NCBI RefSeq assembly: GCF_001667775.1
Contig: NZ_LZJI01000183.1
Span: 92,088 to 156,087 of the forward strand
DNA: 64,000 nucleotides
Direction: 5' to 3'
DNA from: Mycobacterium sp. E1747
Lineage (GTDB): Bacteria; Actinomycetota; Actinomycetes; Mycobacteriales; Mycobacteriaceae
Positions within the stretch are counted from its first letter, which is position 1. Each line of letters starts with the position of its first letter. Under the pieces are notes generated by a model. That model was not told the origin of the DNA and did not search any database. It saw only the letters and a program-made list of their open reading frames with translations. Both the position numbers and the translations under genes were made by a program. Shown one piece after another: positions 24,923 through 34,945 of this stretch.

Positions 24923-27900
24923 GTGCCCCACGACGGTTATCAGCGATCGCAGCGGATCCCGCGGTTCGTGGCGGCCGTCGCTGGCATCGTCGGACTGCTG
25001 TTGTGCGCGCTCGTCCCGTTGCTTCCGGTCAAGCAGACCACCGCGACGGTGCTGTGGCCGCAGGGCGTCGCGGACGGGCACGTCACCCAGATCACCGCAC
25101 CCCTGGTCTCCGGGGCGCCCCGCGCGCTCGACATCTCCATTCCGTGCGCGGCGATCGCGACCCTGCCCGCCGGCGGCGGCCTGGTGGTCTCGACCCTGCC
25201 CGCCGGCGGCGTCGATGCCGGCAAGGACGGGCTGTTCGTGCGGGCCGACAAGGACCTGGTGGTCGTCGCGTTCCGCGACACCGTGGCCGCGGCCGCGCCG
25301 CGGGCGGCGGTCGCCGGCGGGGCCTGCAGTGCGCTGCACGCCTGGGCCAACGCCGGCGCGGTTGGTGCCGACTTCGTGGGCATGCCTGGCGCCTCGGGAA
25401 CCCTGCCCTCGGAGAAAAAGCCGCAGGTCGGCGGCATCTTCACGGACCTGAAGGTGCCGGCCCAGCCGGGGCTGTCGGCCCGCATCGACATCGACACCCG
25501 TTTCATCACCGCCCCGACCGCCCTCAAGCAGCTCGCGATGGCCGTCGGTGCCCTGGCCGTGCTGACCGCCGTTATCGCGCTCGCCGCACTGGACCGGCGC
25601 AGCCGCGGCGGCGGCACGCTGGTCAACTGGCGGTCACCGATCGCGTGGCTCTCCCGCTACCGCCCCCGGGCGCGGTGGAGTTCCTGGCGCCGCGTCGGGC
25701 TGGCAACCTGGATCGCCGATGTCGGGGTGATCGCGACGCTGTTGGTCTGGCATGTCATCGGCGCCACCTCGTCGGACGACGGCTACAACCTGACCATCGC
25801 GCGCGTCTCGGCGAAGGCCGGCTACATCGTCGATTACTACCGCTATTTCGGTACGACGGACGCGCCGTTCGACTGGTACCTCGGGGTCTTGTCCAAGCTG
25901 GCGTCGGTGAGCACCGCCGGGGTGTGGATGCGGCTGCCCGCCACGCTGGCCGGAGTCGCGTGCTGGCTGGTCATCAGCCACTGGGTCCTGCGCAGGCTGG
26001 GCCCCGGCAAGGGGGGCCTGGCCGCCAACCGGGTGGCGGTGTTCACCGCGGGCGCGGTGTTCCTGGCCGCCTGGCTGCCGTTCAACAACGGGCTGCGGCC
26101 CGAGCCGCTGATCGCCTTGGGCGTGCTGGTCACCTGGATGCTGGTGGAGCGGGCGATCGCGCTGCAACGCCTGGCGCCGGCCGCGGTCGCCATCTTCGTC
26201 GCGATGCTCACCGTGACGCTGGCGCCGCAGGGCCTGATCGCCGTCGCCGCGCTGCTGACCGGTTCGCGGGCCATCGCCCGGACCATCCGGCGCCGCCGGG
26301 CGACCGACGGGTTGCTCGCGCCGCTGGCGGTGCTGGCGGCGTCGCTGTCGCTGATCACCGTCGTGGTGTTCCACGGTCAGACTCTTGCCAACGTCGCCGA
26401 GTCGGCGCGCATCAAGTACAAGGTCGGGCCGACGATCGCGTGGTACCAGGACTGGCTGCGCTACTACTTCCTCACGGTGGAGTCCAACCCCGATGGGTCC
26501 ATGGCGAGGCGATTCGCGGTGCTGGTGTTGCTGCTGTGCCTGTTCGGGATGTTGGTCATCCTGCTGCGGCGGGGGCGGGTGCCCGGCGTGGCCAGCGGCC
26601 CGGCCTGGCGGCTGATCGGCACCACCGCCATCGGCCTGCTGCTCCTGACGTTCACGCCGACGAAGTGGGCGGTCCAGTTCGGCGCCTTCGCCGGACTGGC
26701 CGGGGCGCTGGGCGCGGTCACCGCGTTCGCGCTTTCGCGGATCGGCCTGCACAACCGCCGCAACCTGACGCTGTACGTCACCGCGTTGCTGTTCGTGGTG
26801 GCGGTGGCGACCTCGGGGGTCAATGGCTGGTTCTACGTCGGCAACTACGGGGTGCCGTGGTACGACATCCAGCCGGTGATCGCGAGCCACCCGGTGACGA
26901 CGATGTTCCTGGCGCTGTCGATCCTCACCGGGTTGCTGGCCGCGTGGCAGCACTTCCGCATGGACTACGCCGGTCACACCGAAGTCCAGGACAACCGGCG
27001 CAACCGGGTGCTGGCGTCGACCCCGCTGCTGGTGGTCGCGAGCATCATGGTGGTCGGCGAAGTCGCCTCACTGACCAAGGGCGCCGTGTTCCGCTATCCG
27101 CTCTACACCACCGGCAAGGCCAACCTCGCCGCGCTGGTCTCGGGGCTCTCACCGGCCAGCTGCGCCATGGCCGACGATGTGCTGACCGAACCCGACCCCA
27201 ACGCCGGCCTGCTGGCGCCGGCGCCCGGACAGACCTTCGGCCCCGACGGCCCGCTCGGCGGGGTCAACCCGGTCGGCTTCAAGCCCGACGGCGTGGGCGA
27301 TGACCTGAGGTCCTACCCAGTGGTGACCAAGCCCGGCGTGGTGAATTCGGACGCGTCCCCCAACAAGCCCAACGCCGCGATGAGCGACTCGGCGGGCACG
27401 GCCGGCGGGAAGGGCGCCGCCGGCGTCAACGGCTCCCACGCGGCGCTGCCGTTCGGCCTCGACCCGGCCCGCACCCCGGTGATGGGCAGCTACGGCGAGA
27501 ATTCCCTGGCCGCCACGGCGACGTCGGCGTGGTACCAGCTGCCTCCGCGGACCCCGGACCGGCCGATCGTCGTGGTGTCGGCGTCCGGCGCGATCTGGTC
27601 GTACAAGGAGGACGGCACCTTCACCTACGGGCAATCGCTGAAATTGCAGTGGGGAGTGACCCGCCCCGACGGCACCACCCAGCCGCTGGCCGAGGTGCAG
27701 CCGATCGACATCGGCCCCGAGCCGGCGTGGCGCAACCTGCGATTCCCGCTGACGTGGGCGCCGCCCGAGGCCAACGTGGCGCGCATCGTCGCCTACGACC
27801 CGAACCTGAGCTCGGATCAGTGGTTCGCGTTCACGCCGCCGCGGGTGCCGGTGCTGCAAACCCTGCAGCAGCTGATCGGGTCGCGCACGCCCGTGCTGAT

Positions 27901-28249
27901 GGACATCGCGACCGCCGCGAACTTCCCGTGCCAGCACCCGTTCTCCGAACACCTTGGCGTGGCCGAACTTCCGCAGTACCGCATCCTGCCCGATCACAAG
28001 CAGACGGCGTCGTCGTCGAACGGGTGGCAGGCCAGCGAGGCCGGCGGCCCGTTCCTGGTCACTCAGGCGATGCTGCGCACCTCGACGGTCTCGACGTATC
28101 TTCGCGGCGACTGGTATCGCGACTGGGGCTCCGTGGAGCAGTACTTCCGGCTGGTGCCGGCTGATCAGGCGCCCGACGCCGCAATCGAACAGGGTGTGAT
28201 GACAGTGCACGGCTGGAGCCGGCAGGGACCGATTCGGGCACTGCCATGA
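24923..28249 (+). CDS. embA: Arabinosyltransferase EmbA
   Basis: A 1108-residue GT-C arabinosyltransferase equal to M. tuberculosis EmbA (Rv3794, 1094 aa). It has the N-terminal [18 protein letters not shown] element, the DDG motif at about residues 285-287 (GATSSDDGY), a central bundle with [11 protein letters not shown], and a C-terminal lectin-like domain ending with [19 protein letters not shown]. With EmbB it forms a heterodimer that builds the branched hexa-arabinofuranoside end of arabinogalactan. The GTG at 24923 follows a TACGAT -10. The 3' end overlaps embB by four bases (ATGA). Confidence 0.96.
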   Translation: MPHDGYQRSQRIPRFVAAVAGIVGLLLCALVPLLPVKQTTATVLWPQGVADGHVTQITAPLVSGAPRALDISIPCAAIATLPAGGGLVVSTLPAGGVDAGKDGLFVRADKDLVVVAFRDTVAAAAPRAAVAGGACSALHAWANAGAVGADFVGMPGASGTLPSEKKPQVGGIFTDLKVPAQPGLSARIDIDTRFITAPTALKQLAMAVGALAVLTAVIALAALDRRSRGGGTLVNWRSPIAWLSRYRPRARWSSWRRVGLATWIADVGVIATLLVWHVIGATSSDDGYNLTIARVSAKAGYIVDYYRYFGTTDAPFDWYLGVLSKLASVSTAGVWMRLPATLAGVACWLVISHWVLRRLGPGKGGLAANRVAVFTAGAVFLAAWLPFNNGLRPEPLIALGVLVTWMLVERAIALQRLAPAAVAIFVAMLTVTLAPQGLIAVAALLTGSRAIARTIRRRRATDGLLAPLAVLAASLSLITVVVFHGQTLANVAESARIKYKVGPTIAWYQDWLRYYFLTVESNPDGSMARRFAVLVLLLCLFGMLVILLRRGRVPGVASGPAWRLIGTTAIGLLLLTFTPTKWAVQFGAFAGLAGALGAVTAFALSRIGLHNRRNLTLYVTALLFVVAVATSGVNGWFYVGNYGVPWYDIQPVIASHPVTTMFLALSILTGLLAAWQHFRMDYAGHTEVQDNRRNRVLASTPLLVVASIMVVGEVASLTKGAVFRYPLYTTGKANLAALVSGLSPASCAMADDVLTEPDPNAGLLAPAPGQTFGPDGPLGGVNPVGFKPDGVGDDLRSYPVVTKPGVVNSDASPNKPNAAMSDSAGTAGGKGAAGVNGSHAALPFGLDPARTPVMGSYGENSLAATATSAWYQLPPRTPDRPIVVVSASGAIWSYKEDGTFTYGQSLKLQWGVTRPDGTTQPLAEVQPIDIGPEPAWRNLRFPLTWAPPEANVARIVAYDPNLSSDQWFAFTPPRVPVLQTLQQLIGSRTPVLMDIATAANFPCQHPFSEHLGVAELPQYRILPDHKQTASSSNGWQASEAGGPFLVTQAMLRTSTVSTYLRGDWYRDWGSVEQYFRLVPADQAPDAAIEQGVMTVHGWSRQGPIRALP

Positions 28250-31200
28250 GCGTCACGACCGTGAACAACCGCGAAGGCACGGTGACCGCCCGTCAAGACG
28301 TGCGAGCGGCGCGCTGGGTCGCGACGATCGCCGGGCTGATCGGCTTCGTCCTGTCGGTCGCGACGCCGTTGCTGCCCGTCGTGCAGACCACCGCCACCCT
28401 CAACTGGCCGCAGGGCGGCCAACTGAACAGCGTGACGGCTCCGTTGATTTCGCTGACGCCGGTGGACGTGACGGCAACCGTGCCCTGCTCGGTGGTGGGC
28501 TCCCTGCCGCCCGAAGGTGGGGCGGTCCTGAGCACGGCGCCCAAGAAGGGCAAGGACGCCGCGCTGAACGCGTTGTTCGTCGTCGTCAACGCCAAGCGCG
28601 TCGACGTCACCGACCGCAATGTGGTGATAGCCAGCGCGCCCCGCGACCAGGTGGCGGGGCCGCAATGTCAGCGCATCGAGATCACCTCGACAAAAGCCGG
28701 CGCATACGCCACCTTCGTCGGACTCAGTGATTCGGCCGGCAGGCCGATCGGCGGCGGTTTCCCCGACCCGAACCTGCGGCCGCAGATCGTCGGGGTGTTC
28801 ACCGATCTCACCGGCCCCGCGCCGCCGGGTCTCAAACTGTCGGCCACCATCGACACCCGGTTCTCCACCACCCCAACGACTTTGAAGCTGACCGCGATGG
28901 TGCTCGCCATCGTGGCCACGATCGTCGCGCTGATCGCGTTGTGGCGCCTCGACCAGCTGGACGGTCACCGGATGCGCCGGCTCATCCCGAAGAACTGGCG
29001 CACCTTCACCCTGGCCGACGTCACGGTCATCTTCGGGTTCCTGCTGTGGCACGTGATCGGGGCCAACTCATCCGACGACGGCTACATCCTGGGCATGGCC
29101 CGGGTCGCCGACCACGCCGGCTACATGTCGAACTACTTCCGCTGGTTCGGCAGCCCGGAGGACCCGTTCGGCTGGTATTACAACCTGCTGGCGTTGATGA
29201 CCCACGTCAGCGACGCCAGCCTGTGGATGCGGCTGCCGGACCTGATCGCGGGAATCGTGTGCTGGCTGCTACTTTCGCGTGAGGTGCTGCCCCGCCTGGG
29301 GCCCGCGGTCGCCGGCAGCAAGGCGGCGAATTGGGCGGCGGGAATGGTCCTGCTGACAGCGTGGATGCCGTTCGACAACGGCCTGCGCCCGGAACCGATC
29401 ATCGCCGTCGGTTCGCTGATCACGTATGTGCTCATCGAGCGCTCCATGCGCTACAGCCGGCTGACGCCCGCCGCGCTGGCGGTCATCACCGCGGCGTTCA
29501 CCCTCGGCGTCCAACCCACCGGATTGATCGCCGTGGCCGCGCTGGTCGCCGGTGGACGTCCGATCCTACGCATTCTGGTCCGCCGGCATCGACTGGTCGG
29601 CACCTTGCCGCTGGTGGCACCCATGCTGGCCGCCGGCACCGTCATCCTGACCGTGGTGTTCGCGGACCAGACGCTGTCAACGGTGTTGGAAGCCACCAGG
29701 ATTCGGACCGACATCGGGCCGAGTCAGGCCTGGTACACCGAAAACCTGCGCTACTACTACCTGATTCTGCCCACCGTCGACGGTTCGCTCTCGCGCCGCT
29801 TCGGATTCCTGATCACCGCGCTGTGCCTGTTCACCGCCGTGTTCATCATGTTGCGGCGCAAACGGGTTCCGGGCGTGGCTCGCGGACCGGCGTGGCGCCT
29901 GATGGGCGTCATCTTCGGCACCATGTTCTTCCTGATGTTCACCCCCACCAAGTGGGTGCACCACTTCGGGCTGTTCGCCGCGGTGGGGGCGGCGATGGCC
30001 GCGCTGACGACGGTGCTGGTGTCGCCGAAGGTGCTGCGCTGGTCGCGCAACCGCATGGCGTTCCTCGCGGCGGTGCTGTTCATCATGGCGCTGTGCTTCG
30101 CCACCACCAACGGCTGGTGGTACGTCTCCAGCTATGGCGTGCCGTTCAACAGCAGCATGCCCAAGGTCGGCGGAATCTCGATCAGCACAATATTTTTCGC
30201 GCTGTTCGTGATCGCCGCGGTGTACGCGGCATGGTTGCACTTCGCTGACACCAGCCATGGCGAGGGCCGGCTCGCGCGAGCGCTGACGGTCGCGCCGATC
30301 CCGTTGGCGGCCGGCTTCATGGCGCTGGTGTTCGTGGCGTCGATGGTGGCCGGCATCGTGCGTCAATACCCCACCTACTCCAATGCCTGGGACAACCTAC
30401 GCGAGTTCAGTGGCGGCTGCGGCCTGGCCGACGACGTGCTCGTCGAGCCGGACAGCAACGCCGGTTTCATGGCGCCCCTGCCCGGCGGTTACGGACCGCT
30501 GGGCCCGCTGGGTGGGGTCAACCCCACCGGGTTCACCCCCAACGGCGTGCCGGACCGCACGCTGGCCGAATCGGTCAAGGAGACCTCGGTGCCGCAGCCG
30601 GGCACCGACTACGACTGGGACGCGCCGCTCAAGCTGACGGCGCCCGGCGTCAACGGATCGACGGTGCCGCTGCCGTACGGCCTGAATCCCGCTCAGGTTC
30701 CGCTGGCCGGCAGCTACACGACCGGGGCGCAACGGCAGAGCCGGATCACCTCTGCGTGGTATCAGCTGCCGAAGGCGGATGACGGCCACCCGCTGGTAGT
30801 CGTCACCGCGGCGGGCACCATCGCCGGCAACAGCATCTTGCACCACCACACCAGCGGCCAGACGGTCGAGCTGGAATTCGGCACGCCCGGTCCCGGCGGA
30901 TCCGTACAGCCGGGCGGCAGGCTGGTGCCCTACGACCTCCACGGTGAGCAACCCAAGGTGTGGCGCAACCTGCGCTTCGCGCGGTCCCAGATCCCCGCCG
31001 ACGCCGTCGCCGTGCGACTGGTCGCCGAGGACCTGTCCCTGACGCCGGACGACTGGATCGCGGTCACCCCGCCGCGGGTGCCGGAACTGCGCTCGTTGCA
31101 GGAGTACGTCGGCTCGACGCAGCCGGTGCTGATGGACTGGGCGGTAGGGCTGGCCTTCCCCTGCCAGCAGCCGATGCTGCATGTCAACGGCGTCACCGAG

Positions 31201-31473
31201 ATCCCGAGGTTCCGCATCACCCCGGACTACAACGCCAAAAAGCAGGACACCGACACGTGGCAGGACGGCGTCAACGGCGGCCTGCTCGGCATCACCGATC
31301 TGCTGCTGCGGGCCCATGTGATGTCGACCTACCTGTCGCACGACTGGGGCCGAGACTGGGGATCACTGCGCAAATTCGACACCATCGCCGATGCCCATCC
31401 CGCACAGCTCGAGCTGGGCACCGCGACCCGCGGCGGTTGGTGGTCTCCGGGGCCCATCCGCATTAAACCGTAA
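28246..31473 (+). CDS. embB: Arabinosyltransferase EmbB
   Basis: A 1075-residue GT-C arabinosyltransferase equal to M. tuberculosis EmbB (Rv3795, 1098 aa) but with an N-terminus about 22 residues shorter. The DDG motif is at residues 277-279 ([13 protein letters not shown]). The Met corresponding to M. tuberculosis Met306, the main ethambutol-resistance site, is conserved as Met284. The residue corresponding to Gly406 is Pro384 (RPEPIIAVG). It works with EmbA on arabinogalactan arabinan at the outer face of the membrane and is the main ethambutol target. The ATG overlaps the end of embA. Confidence 0.96.
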   Translation: MSVTTVNNREGTVTARQDVRAARWVATIAGLIGFVLSVATPLLPVVQTTATLNWPQGGQLNSVTAPLISLTPVDVTATVPCSVVGSLPPEGGAVLSTAPKKGKDAALNALFVVVNAKRVDVTDRNVVIASAPRDQVAGPQCQRIEITSTKAGAYATFVGLSDSAGRPIGGGFPDPNLRPQIVGVFTDLTGPAPPGLKLSATIDTRFSTTPTTLKLTAMVLAIVATIVALIALWRLDQLDGHRMRRLIPKNWRTFTLADVTVIFGFLLWHVIGANSSDDGYILGMARVADHAGYMSNYFRWFGSPEDPFGWYYNLLALMTHVSDASLWMRLPDLIAGIVCWLLLSREVLPRLGPAVAGSKAANWAAGMVLLTAWMPFDNGLRPEPIIAVGSLITYVLIERSMRYSRLTPAALAVITAAFTLGVQPTGLIAVAALVAGGRPILRILVRRHRLVGTLPLVAPMLAAGTVILTVVFADQTLSTVLEATRIRTDIGPSQAWYTENLRYYYLILPTVDGSLSRRFGFLITALCLFTAVFIMLRRKRVPGVARGPAWRLMGVIFGTMFFLMFTPTKWVHHFGLFAAVGAAMAALTTVLVSPKVLRWSRNRMAFLAAVLFIMALCFATTNGWWYVSSYGVPFNSSMPKVGGISISTIFFALFVIAAVYAAWLHFADTSHGEGRLARALTVAPIPLAAGFMALVFVASMVAGIVRQYPTYSNAWDNLREFSGGCGLADDVLVEPDSNAGFMAPLPGGYGPLGPLGGVNPTGFTPNGVPDRTLAESVKETSVPQPGTDYDWDAPLKLTAPGVNGSTVPLPYGLNPAQVPLAGSYTTGAQRQSRITSAWYQLPKADDGHPLVVVTAAGTIAGNSILHHHTSGQTVELEFGTPGPGGSVQPGGRLVPYDLHGEQPKVWRNLRFARSQIPADAVAVRLVAEDLSLTPDDWIAVTPPRVPELRSLQEYVGSTQPVLMDWAVGLAFPCQQPMLHVNGVTEIPRFRITPDYNAKKQDTDTWQDGVNGGLLGITDLLLRAHVMSTYLSHDWGRDWGSLRKFDTIADAHPAQLELGTATRGGWWSPGPIRIKP

Positions 31474-31490
31474 GGCTTTATAACGCCTTT
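31472..31490 (+). terminator. Weak terminator-like hairpin at the end of embB
   Basis: AAGGC (31472-31476) pairs with GCCTT (31485-31489) around an 8-nt loop and is followed by TTTCTTCG. The stem is short and overlaps the stop codon, so this is a weak candidate. Confidence 0.3.
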
Positions 31491-31591
31491 CTTCGCAATT
31501 AGTCAGCCGCCCAATAACCGCACAAATTAACGATTAAGTAATTGCGGCAAATTGGTTTGACGGTCCCACATTCGGGTTAATACCTAACCGC

Positions 31592-31607
31592 TGTGATCCA
31601 GTTCACA
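31592..31607. promoter_or_regulatory. Perfect CRP-family binding site
   Basis: TGTGATCCAGTTCACA is an exact match to TGTGA-N6-TCACA, the consensus of the mycobacterial cAMP receptor protein. It lies in an AT-richer 147-bp intergenic stretch, 13 bases before the GTG of the secreted-protein gene and just downstream of TTGACG (31557-31562) and TAATAC (31578-31583). If those are the promoter, CRP binding would repress. Confidence 0.75.
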
Positions 31608-31620
31608 CGGGGAGAAACGG

Positions 31621-32133
31621 GTGGGGACCATGTACACGCTGAGACGGATCCGAACATGTGCGGCGCTGATTGCGGTGGCAATCACCTGGGCGATCACGTT
31701 CGGCGTCAAGGCCCACGCCGAAGGCGGCACCACAGTGGTGCTGGACAACTATTTGCGGCGCTGCGATTTCAGCCGCGTCGGCGTAGCCCCGAAGGTGCCT
31801 AGCCCGATGCTGGGCACCGGCTCGGCGGTGATCCGTACCACCGGATCGAAAGCGGTCGCCGAGGTGCACCTGTACGACGAACCTGAGCCCGGCACCCACT
31901 TCGAGGTCGGGCTGATCCAGATGCCCCGGCCGTCGTCGGGCACCTGCGGGCCGGGTGACCCCGGCACCGCTTTCTCCGGCATGGATACCGATGCGGCGGG
32001 CACTGGGACAGCCACCGTGCAGGACACCATTCGGCCCGGCACGACCGGGGTTTGGGTGATTATCGAGCGCCCCAACGCTAACTCGCAGAATCCGGCGGAG
32101 TTCTACACATCGGAGTTCGTCGCACCGGTATAA
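31621..32133 (+). CDS. Secreted protein of unknown function
   Basis: A 170-residue protein with a Sec signal peptide (RRIRTCAALIAVAITWAITFGVKAHA, positively charged then hydrophobic, likely cleavage after AHA). The mature domain is strand-rich with three Cys and contains TTVVLDNYLRRCDFSRVG and GTGSAVIRTTGSKAVAEVHLYDEP; it resembles small secreted beta proteins of mycobacteria. I do not recognise a family. GGAG at 31611-31614 is six bases before the GTG at 31621, which favours that start over the ATG at 31630. The perfect CRP site upstream suggests cAMP-linked regulation. Confidence 0.75.
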   Translation: MGTMYTLRRIRTCAALIAVAITWAITFGVKAHAEGGTTVVLDNYLRRCDFSRVGVAPKVPSPMLGTGSAVIRTTGSKAVAEVHLYDEPEPGTHFEVGLIQMPRPSSGTCGPGDPGTAFSGMDTDAAGTGTATVQDTIRPGTTGVWVIIERPNANSQNPAEFYTSEFVAPV

Positions 32134-32240
32134 CGCCCCTTTGGGAGAGGGCAGTGCCTTAAGTCCCTATCTCGACGCCGCGGTCGAGTGCTCCGATAAA
32201 GGGGTCGCCGCGTGACCGGCGTCGGATGAAAGGTACGGCA

Positions 32241-32699
32241 ATGAACGCTTCCCAATCGTCGACACGCTTTTTCTGCCGCGTGCTCGGCCCCTTCCTCGTC
32301 GTCGTCGACGTGACTGCGGTGGCGCGCGCCTCCGACATGCAGTCGCTGCTGTCGCAGTTCGAGGCGAATTCGATGTGGACCTTCGTGACCGGTGCCTTCA
32401 TCTTGCTGCTCGGCCTGAGCATCGTCGCGGCGCATCAAAACTGGCGCGGCGCCGCGGCGGTCACCGTTTCGCTGCTCGGCTGGCTGATCGTGCTGCGCGG
32501 GTTGCTGCTGGTGGCCTTTCCCAGGTTCTTCGCCACGTTGGCCAACGACATGATCGGCGCCCAGGGCTGGTGGATCACGCTGTGTGTCGTCTTCGCCCTG
32601 ATCGGCCTGTACCTGACCTACGTCGGTTGGGCGCCGGCGCCGGCGAGCCCGACGTCACGGGCGGCGGCGGTCAAGCCGGACGTGTCGCGAGCCGCGTGA
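32241..32699 (+). CDS. Small polytopic membrane protein
   Basis: A 152-residue protein with four hydrophobic segments: FFCRVLGPFLVVVDVTAVA, MWTFVTGAFILLLGLSIVAA, VTVSLLGWLIVLRGLLLVAF and WWITLCVVFALIGLYLTYVG. The C-terminus is a short Ala/Pro-rich tail. I do not recognise the family. GAAAGG at 32228-32233 lies seven bases before the ATG at 32241, favouring it over the ATG at 32226. Its TGA overlaps the GTG of the FHA gene by four bases, so the two are translationally coupled and may act together. Confidence 0.75.
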   Translation: MNASQSSTRFFCRVLGPFLVVVDVTAVARASDMQSLLSQFEANSMWTFVTGAFILLLGLSIVAAHQNWRGAAAVTVSLLGWLIVLRGLLLVAFPRFFATLANDMIGAQGWWITLCVVFALIGLYLTYVGWAPAPASPTSRAAAVKPDVSRAA

Positions 32700-33142
32700 G
32701 CGACACGGGGTCCACGCCGCACCGGCCAACCCGGCGCGAAGACTTCCAGGACCGCACCGGCGCCATCGGCAGCGCCATGCCCGCCGAGCTCGAAGCCCCG
32801 GCGACCGCCGCCGACGCCGCGATCGAGCACACCTCGGCGTTGCGACCGGGCTCGGCATTGCTTGTGGTCGAGCGCGGCCCCAACGCCGGTTCCCGCTTTG
32901 ACCTGAGCGCAGAAGTGGTTTCCGCGGGCCGCCATCCCGACAGCGACATCTATCTCGACGACATCACCGTCAGCCGCCGGCACGCCGAATTCCGAAGCGT
33001 CGGCGGCCAATTCCGCATCGTCGATGTGGGCAGCATGAATCAGACCTACGTCAACCGACAGCCTGTCGATTCGGCGGTGCTGGCCAACGGCGACGAAATC
33101 CAAATCGGCAGGGTCCGTCTGGTTTTCCTCACCAACGCGTAG
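32696..33142 (+). CDS. GarA-like FHA domain protein
   Basis: A 148-residue protein whose second two-thirds is very close to M. tuberculosis GarA (Rv1827): PGSALLVVERGPNAGSRFDL, SAGRHPDSDIYLDD, TVSRRHAEF and ANGDEIQIGRVRLVFLT. The phosphothreonine-binding residues Arg79, Ser93 and Asn115 are kept, but GarA's SLNGTYVN is SMNQTYVN here (Gly to Gln at 116). The N-terminal ETTS motif, in which PknB and PknG phosphorylate one Thr to switch GarA, is not present; only Thr21 in DRTGAI stands near that place. GarA regulates 2-oxoglutarate metabolism; this paralogue may bind phosphoproteins without self-switching. GTG 32696 overlaps the membrane protein stop. Confidence 0.88.
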   Translation: MSDTGSTPHRPTRREDFQDRTGAIGSAMPAELEAPATAADAAIEHTSALRPGSALLVVERGPNAGSRFDLSAEVVSAGRHPDSDIYLDDITVSRRHAEFRSVGGQFRIVDVGSMNQTYVNRQPVDSAVLANGDEIQIGRVRLVFLTNA

Positions 33143-33145
33143 CGT
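33140..33145 (+). promoter_or_regulatory. Leaderless -10 of fadE35 containing the upstream stop codon
   Basis: TAGCGT ends seven bases before the ATG at 33153. Its first three bases are the TAG stop codon of the FHA gene. Confidence 0.5.
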
Positions 33146-33152
33146 CTCAACC

Positions 33153-34925
33153 ATGAGCGACTATGCCGCAGAGGCGGTAGACAGGCTGCCCTTCTCCACC
33201 GAAGAGAAGGCGCAGCGCTACCGGACCGAGAACTACCGGGGGGCCGTCGGCCTCAACTGGTACCTCACCGACCCCACCCTGCAGTTCACCATGGCGTACT
33301 ACCTGCAGCCGGAGGAACTGACCGTCGTGGAGCCGCATCTGGTGCGCATGGGCGAGCTGATGGGCGGCCCGGTCGCGCGATGGGCGGAGGAGACCGACCA
33401 CAACCCGCCCCGGCTGGAACGCTACGACCGGTGGGGGCACGACGTCAGCCAGGTGGTCATGCCGGCCTCCTTCGCCGAGTCCAAACGCGCGGTCCTGGAC
33501 GCCCAGCAGGCGCTGCGCACCGACGCCCGCGCCGCCAAGGTGAGCTCGGGACTGGGCCTGTTCGCGTCGAACTACCTGCTCAACCAGGCCGACATCGGGA
33601 TGGGCTGCGCGCTGGGCACCGGCGGCGGCATGGTCACCTCGCTGGTGGCCGCCTACGCGCCGGCCGACGTGCGCGAGCACGTGCTGGCCAAGTTCGCCTC
33701 CGGCGAGTGGGCCGGGGAGACGGCGCAACTGTTAACCGAACGCACCGGCGGCTCGGACCTGGGCGCGCTGGAGACGACGGCGACCCGCGCCGGGGACACC
33801 TGGATCCTCAACGGATTCAAGTGGTTTGCCTCCAACTGCGCCGGTGAGGCCTTCGTCGTACTGGCCAAGCCGGAGGGCGCGCCCGACTCGACACGCGGCG
33901 TCGCCAACTTCCTGGTGCTGCGCACCCGCCGCGACGGGACACGCAACGGGGTGCGGGTGCGCCGCCTCAAGGACAAGCTCGGCACCCGCTCGGTGGCCTC
34001 CGGCGAGGTGGAATTCGTTGATGCGGAAGCGTTTCTGCTGTCTGGGGAGCCCAGCGGCGAGGCGGGCCCGTCGGACGGCAAGGGCTTGGGCCGGATGATG
34101 GAGCTGACCAACGCCGCGCGCCTCGGTATCGCCTTGTTCGGGCTCGGCAACGCGCGTCGCGCCCTGGTCGAGTCGCTGTGCTACGCCCGGCGGCGGCACG
34201 CGTTCGGCGGCGCGCTGATCGACAAGCCGCTGATGCGGCGCAAACTCGCCGAGATGATCGTCGACGTGGAAGCCGCGCAGGCAATGGTTTTCGACGGCAC
34301 CGGCGCCACCAACCACCGCCAGCCCCGCGGCATGCGGCAACGCATCGCCGTGCCGGTCACCAAGCTCAAGGCCTGCCGGCTCGGCATCACCGCCGCGTCC
34401 GACGCGATCGAAATCCATGGCGGCAACGGCTATGTCGAGAGCTGGCCGGTGGCCCGGCTGTTGCGCGACGCGCAGGTGAACACCATCTGGGAGGGGCCGG
34501 ACAACATCCTCTGCCTGGATGTGCGGCGCGGCATCGAGCAGACCCGCGCGCACGACGCGTTGTTGGCGCGGCTGCGCGACGCGGTGTCGGTGTCGGACGA
34601 CGACGACACGACCCGGCTGGTCGCCGGGCGGATCGAGGACCTCGACGCGGCCATCACGGCGTGGTCCAAGCTGGATCGCGACATGGCGGAGGCGCGGCTG
34701 TTCCCGCTGGCTCAATTCATGGGCGACGTGTACGCCGCGGCGTTGCTCGCCGAGCAGGCCGCCTGGGAGCGCCAGACGCGCGGGGGTGAGCGCAAGGCGC
34801 TGGTCGCGCGGTTGCATGCGCAGCGGTACCTCGCGGATCGGGGTGCGTTGCGCGGCATCGACGCCGAGTCCGACGAGGCGCTGGAGCGGTTCGACGAACT
34901 CGTCGACGGCGCGCTGACGGGCTAG
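33153..34925 (+). CDS. fadE35: Acyl-CoA dehydrogenase, AidB-like
   Basis: A 590-residue flavoprotein of the acyl-CoA dehydrogenase superfamily, longer than classical members and of the AidB-like type. It has GWAGE-type FAD contact TERTGGSDLGALET, the central ILNGFKWFASN, the ASDAIEIHGGNGYVE block and IWEGPDNILCLDVRR. It equals M. tuberculosis fadE35 (Rv3797). The substrate is unknown; oxidation of an acyl-CoA or a role against alkylation damage are both compatible with the subfamily. It has its own leaderless promoter. No IS1557 copy follows it, unlike in M. tuberculosis; accD4 is convergent 20 bp downstream. Confidence 0.92.
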   Translation: MSDYAAEAVDRLPFSTEEKAQRYRTENYRGAVGLNWYLTDPTLQFTMAYYLQPEELTVVEPHLVRMGELMGGPVARWAEETDHNPPRLERYDRWGHDVSQVVMPASFAESKRAVLDAQQALRTDARAAKVSSGLGLFASNYLLNQADIGMGCALGTGGGMVTSLVAAYAPADVREHVLAKFASGEWAGETAQLLTERTGGSDLGALETTATRAGDTWILNGFKWFASNCAGEAFVVLAKPEGAPDSTRGVANFLVLRTRRDGTRNGVRVRRLKDKLGTRSVASGEVEFVDAEAFLLSGEPSGEAGPSDGKGLGRMMELTNAARLGIALFGLGNARRALVESLCYARRRHAFGGALIDKPLMRRKLAEMIVDVEAAQAMVFDGTGATNHRQPRGMRQRIAVPVTKLKACRLGITAASDAIEIHGGNGYVESWPVARLLRDAQVNTIWEGPDNILCLDVRRGIEQTRAHDALLARLRDAVSVSDDDDTTRLVAGRIEDLDAAITAWSKLDRDMAEARLFPLAQFMGDVYAAALLAEQAAWERQTRGGERKALVARLHAQRYLADRGALRGIDAESDEALERFDELVDGALTG

Positions 34926-34945
34926 CGCGACTCTCGCGGAAGAAC

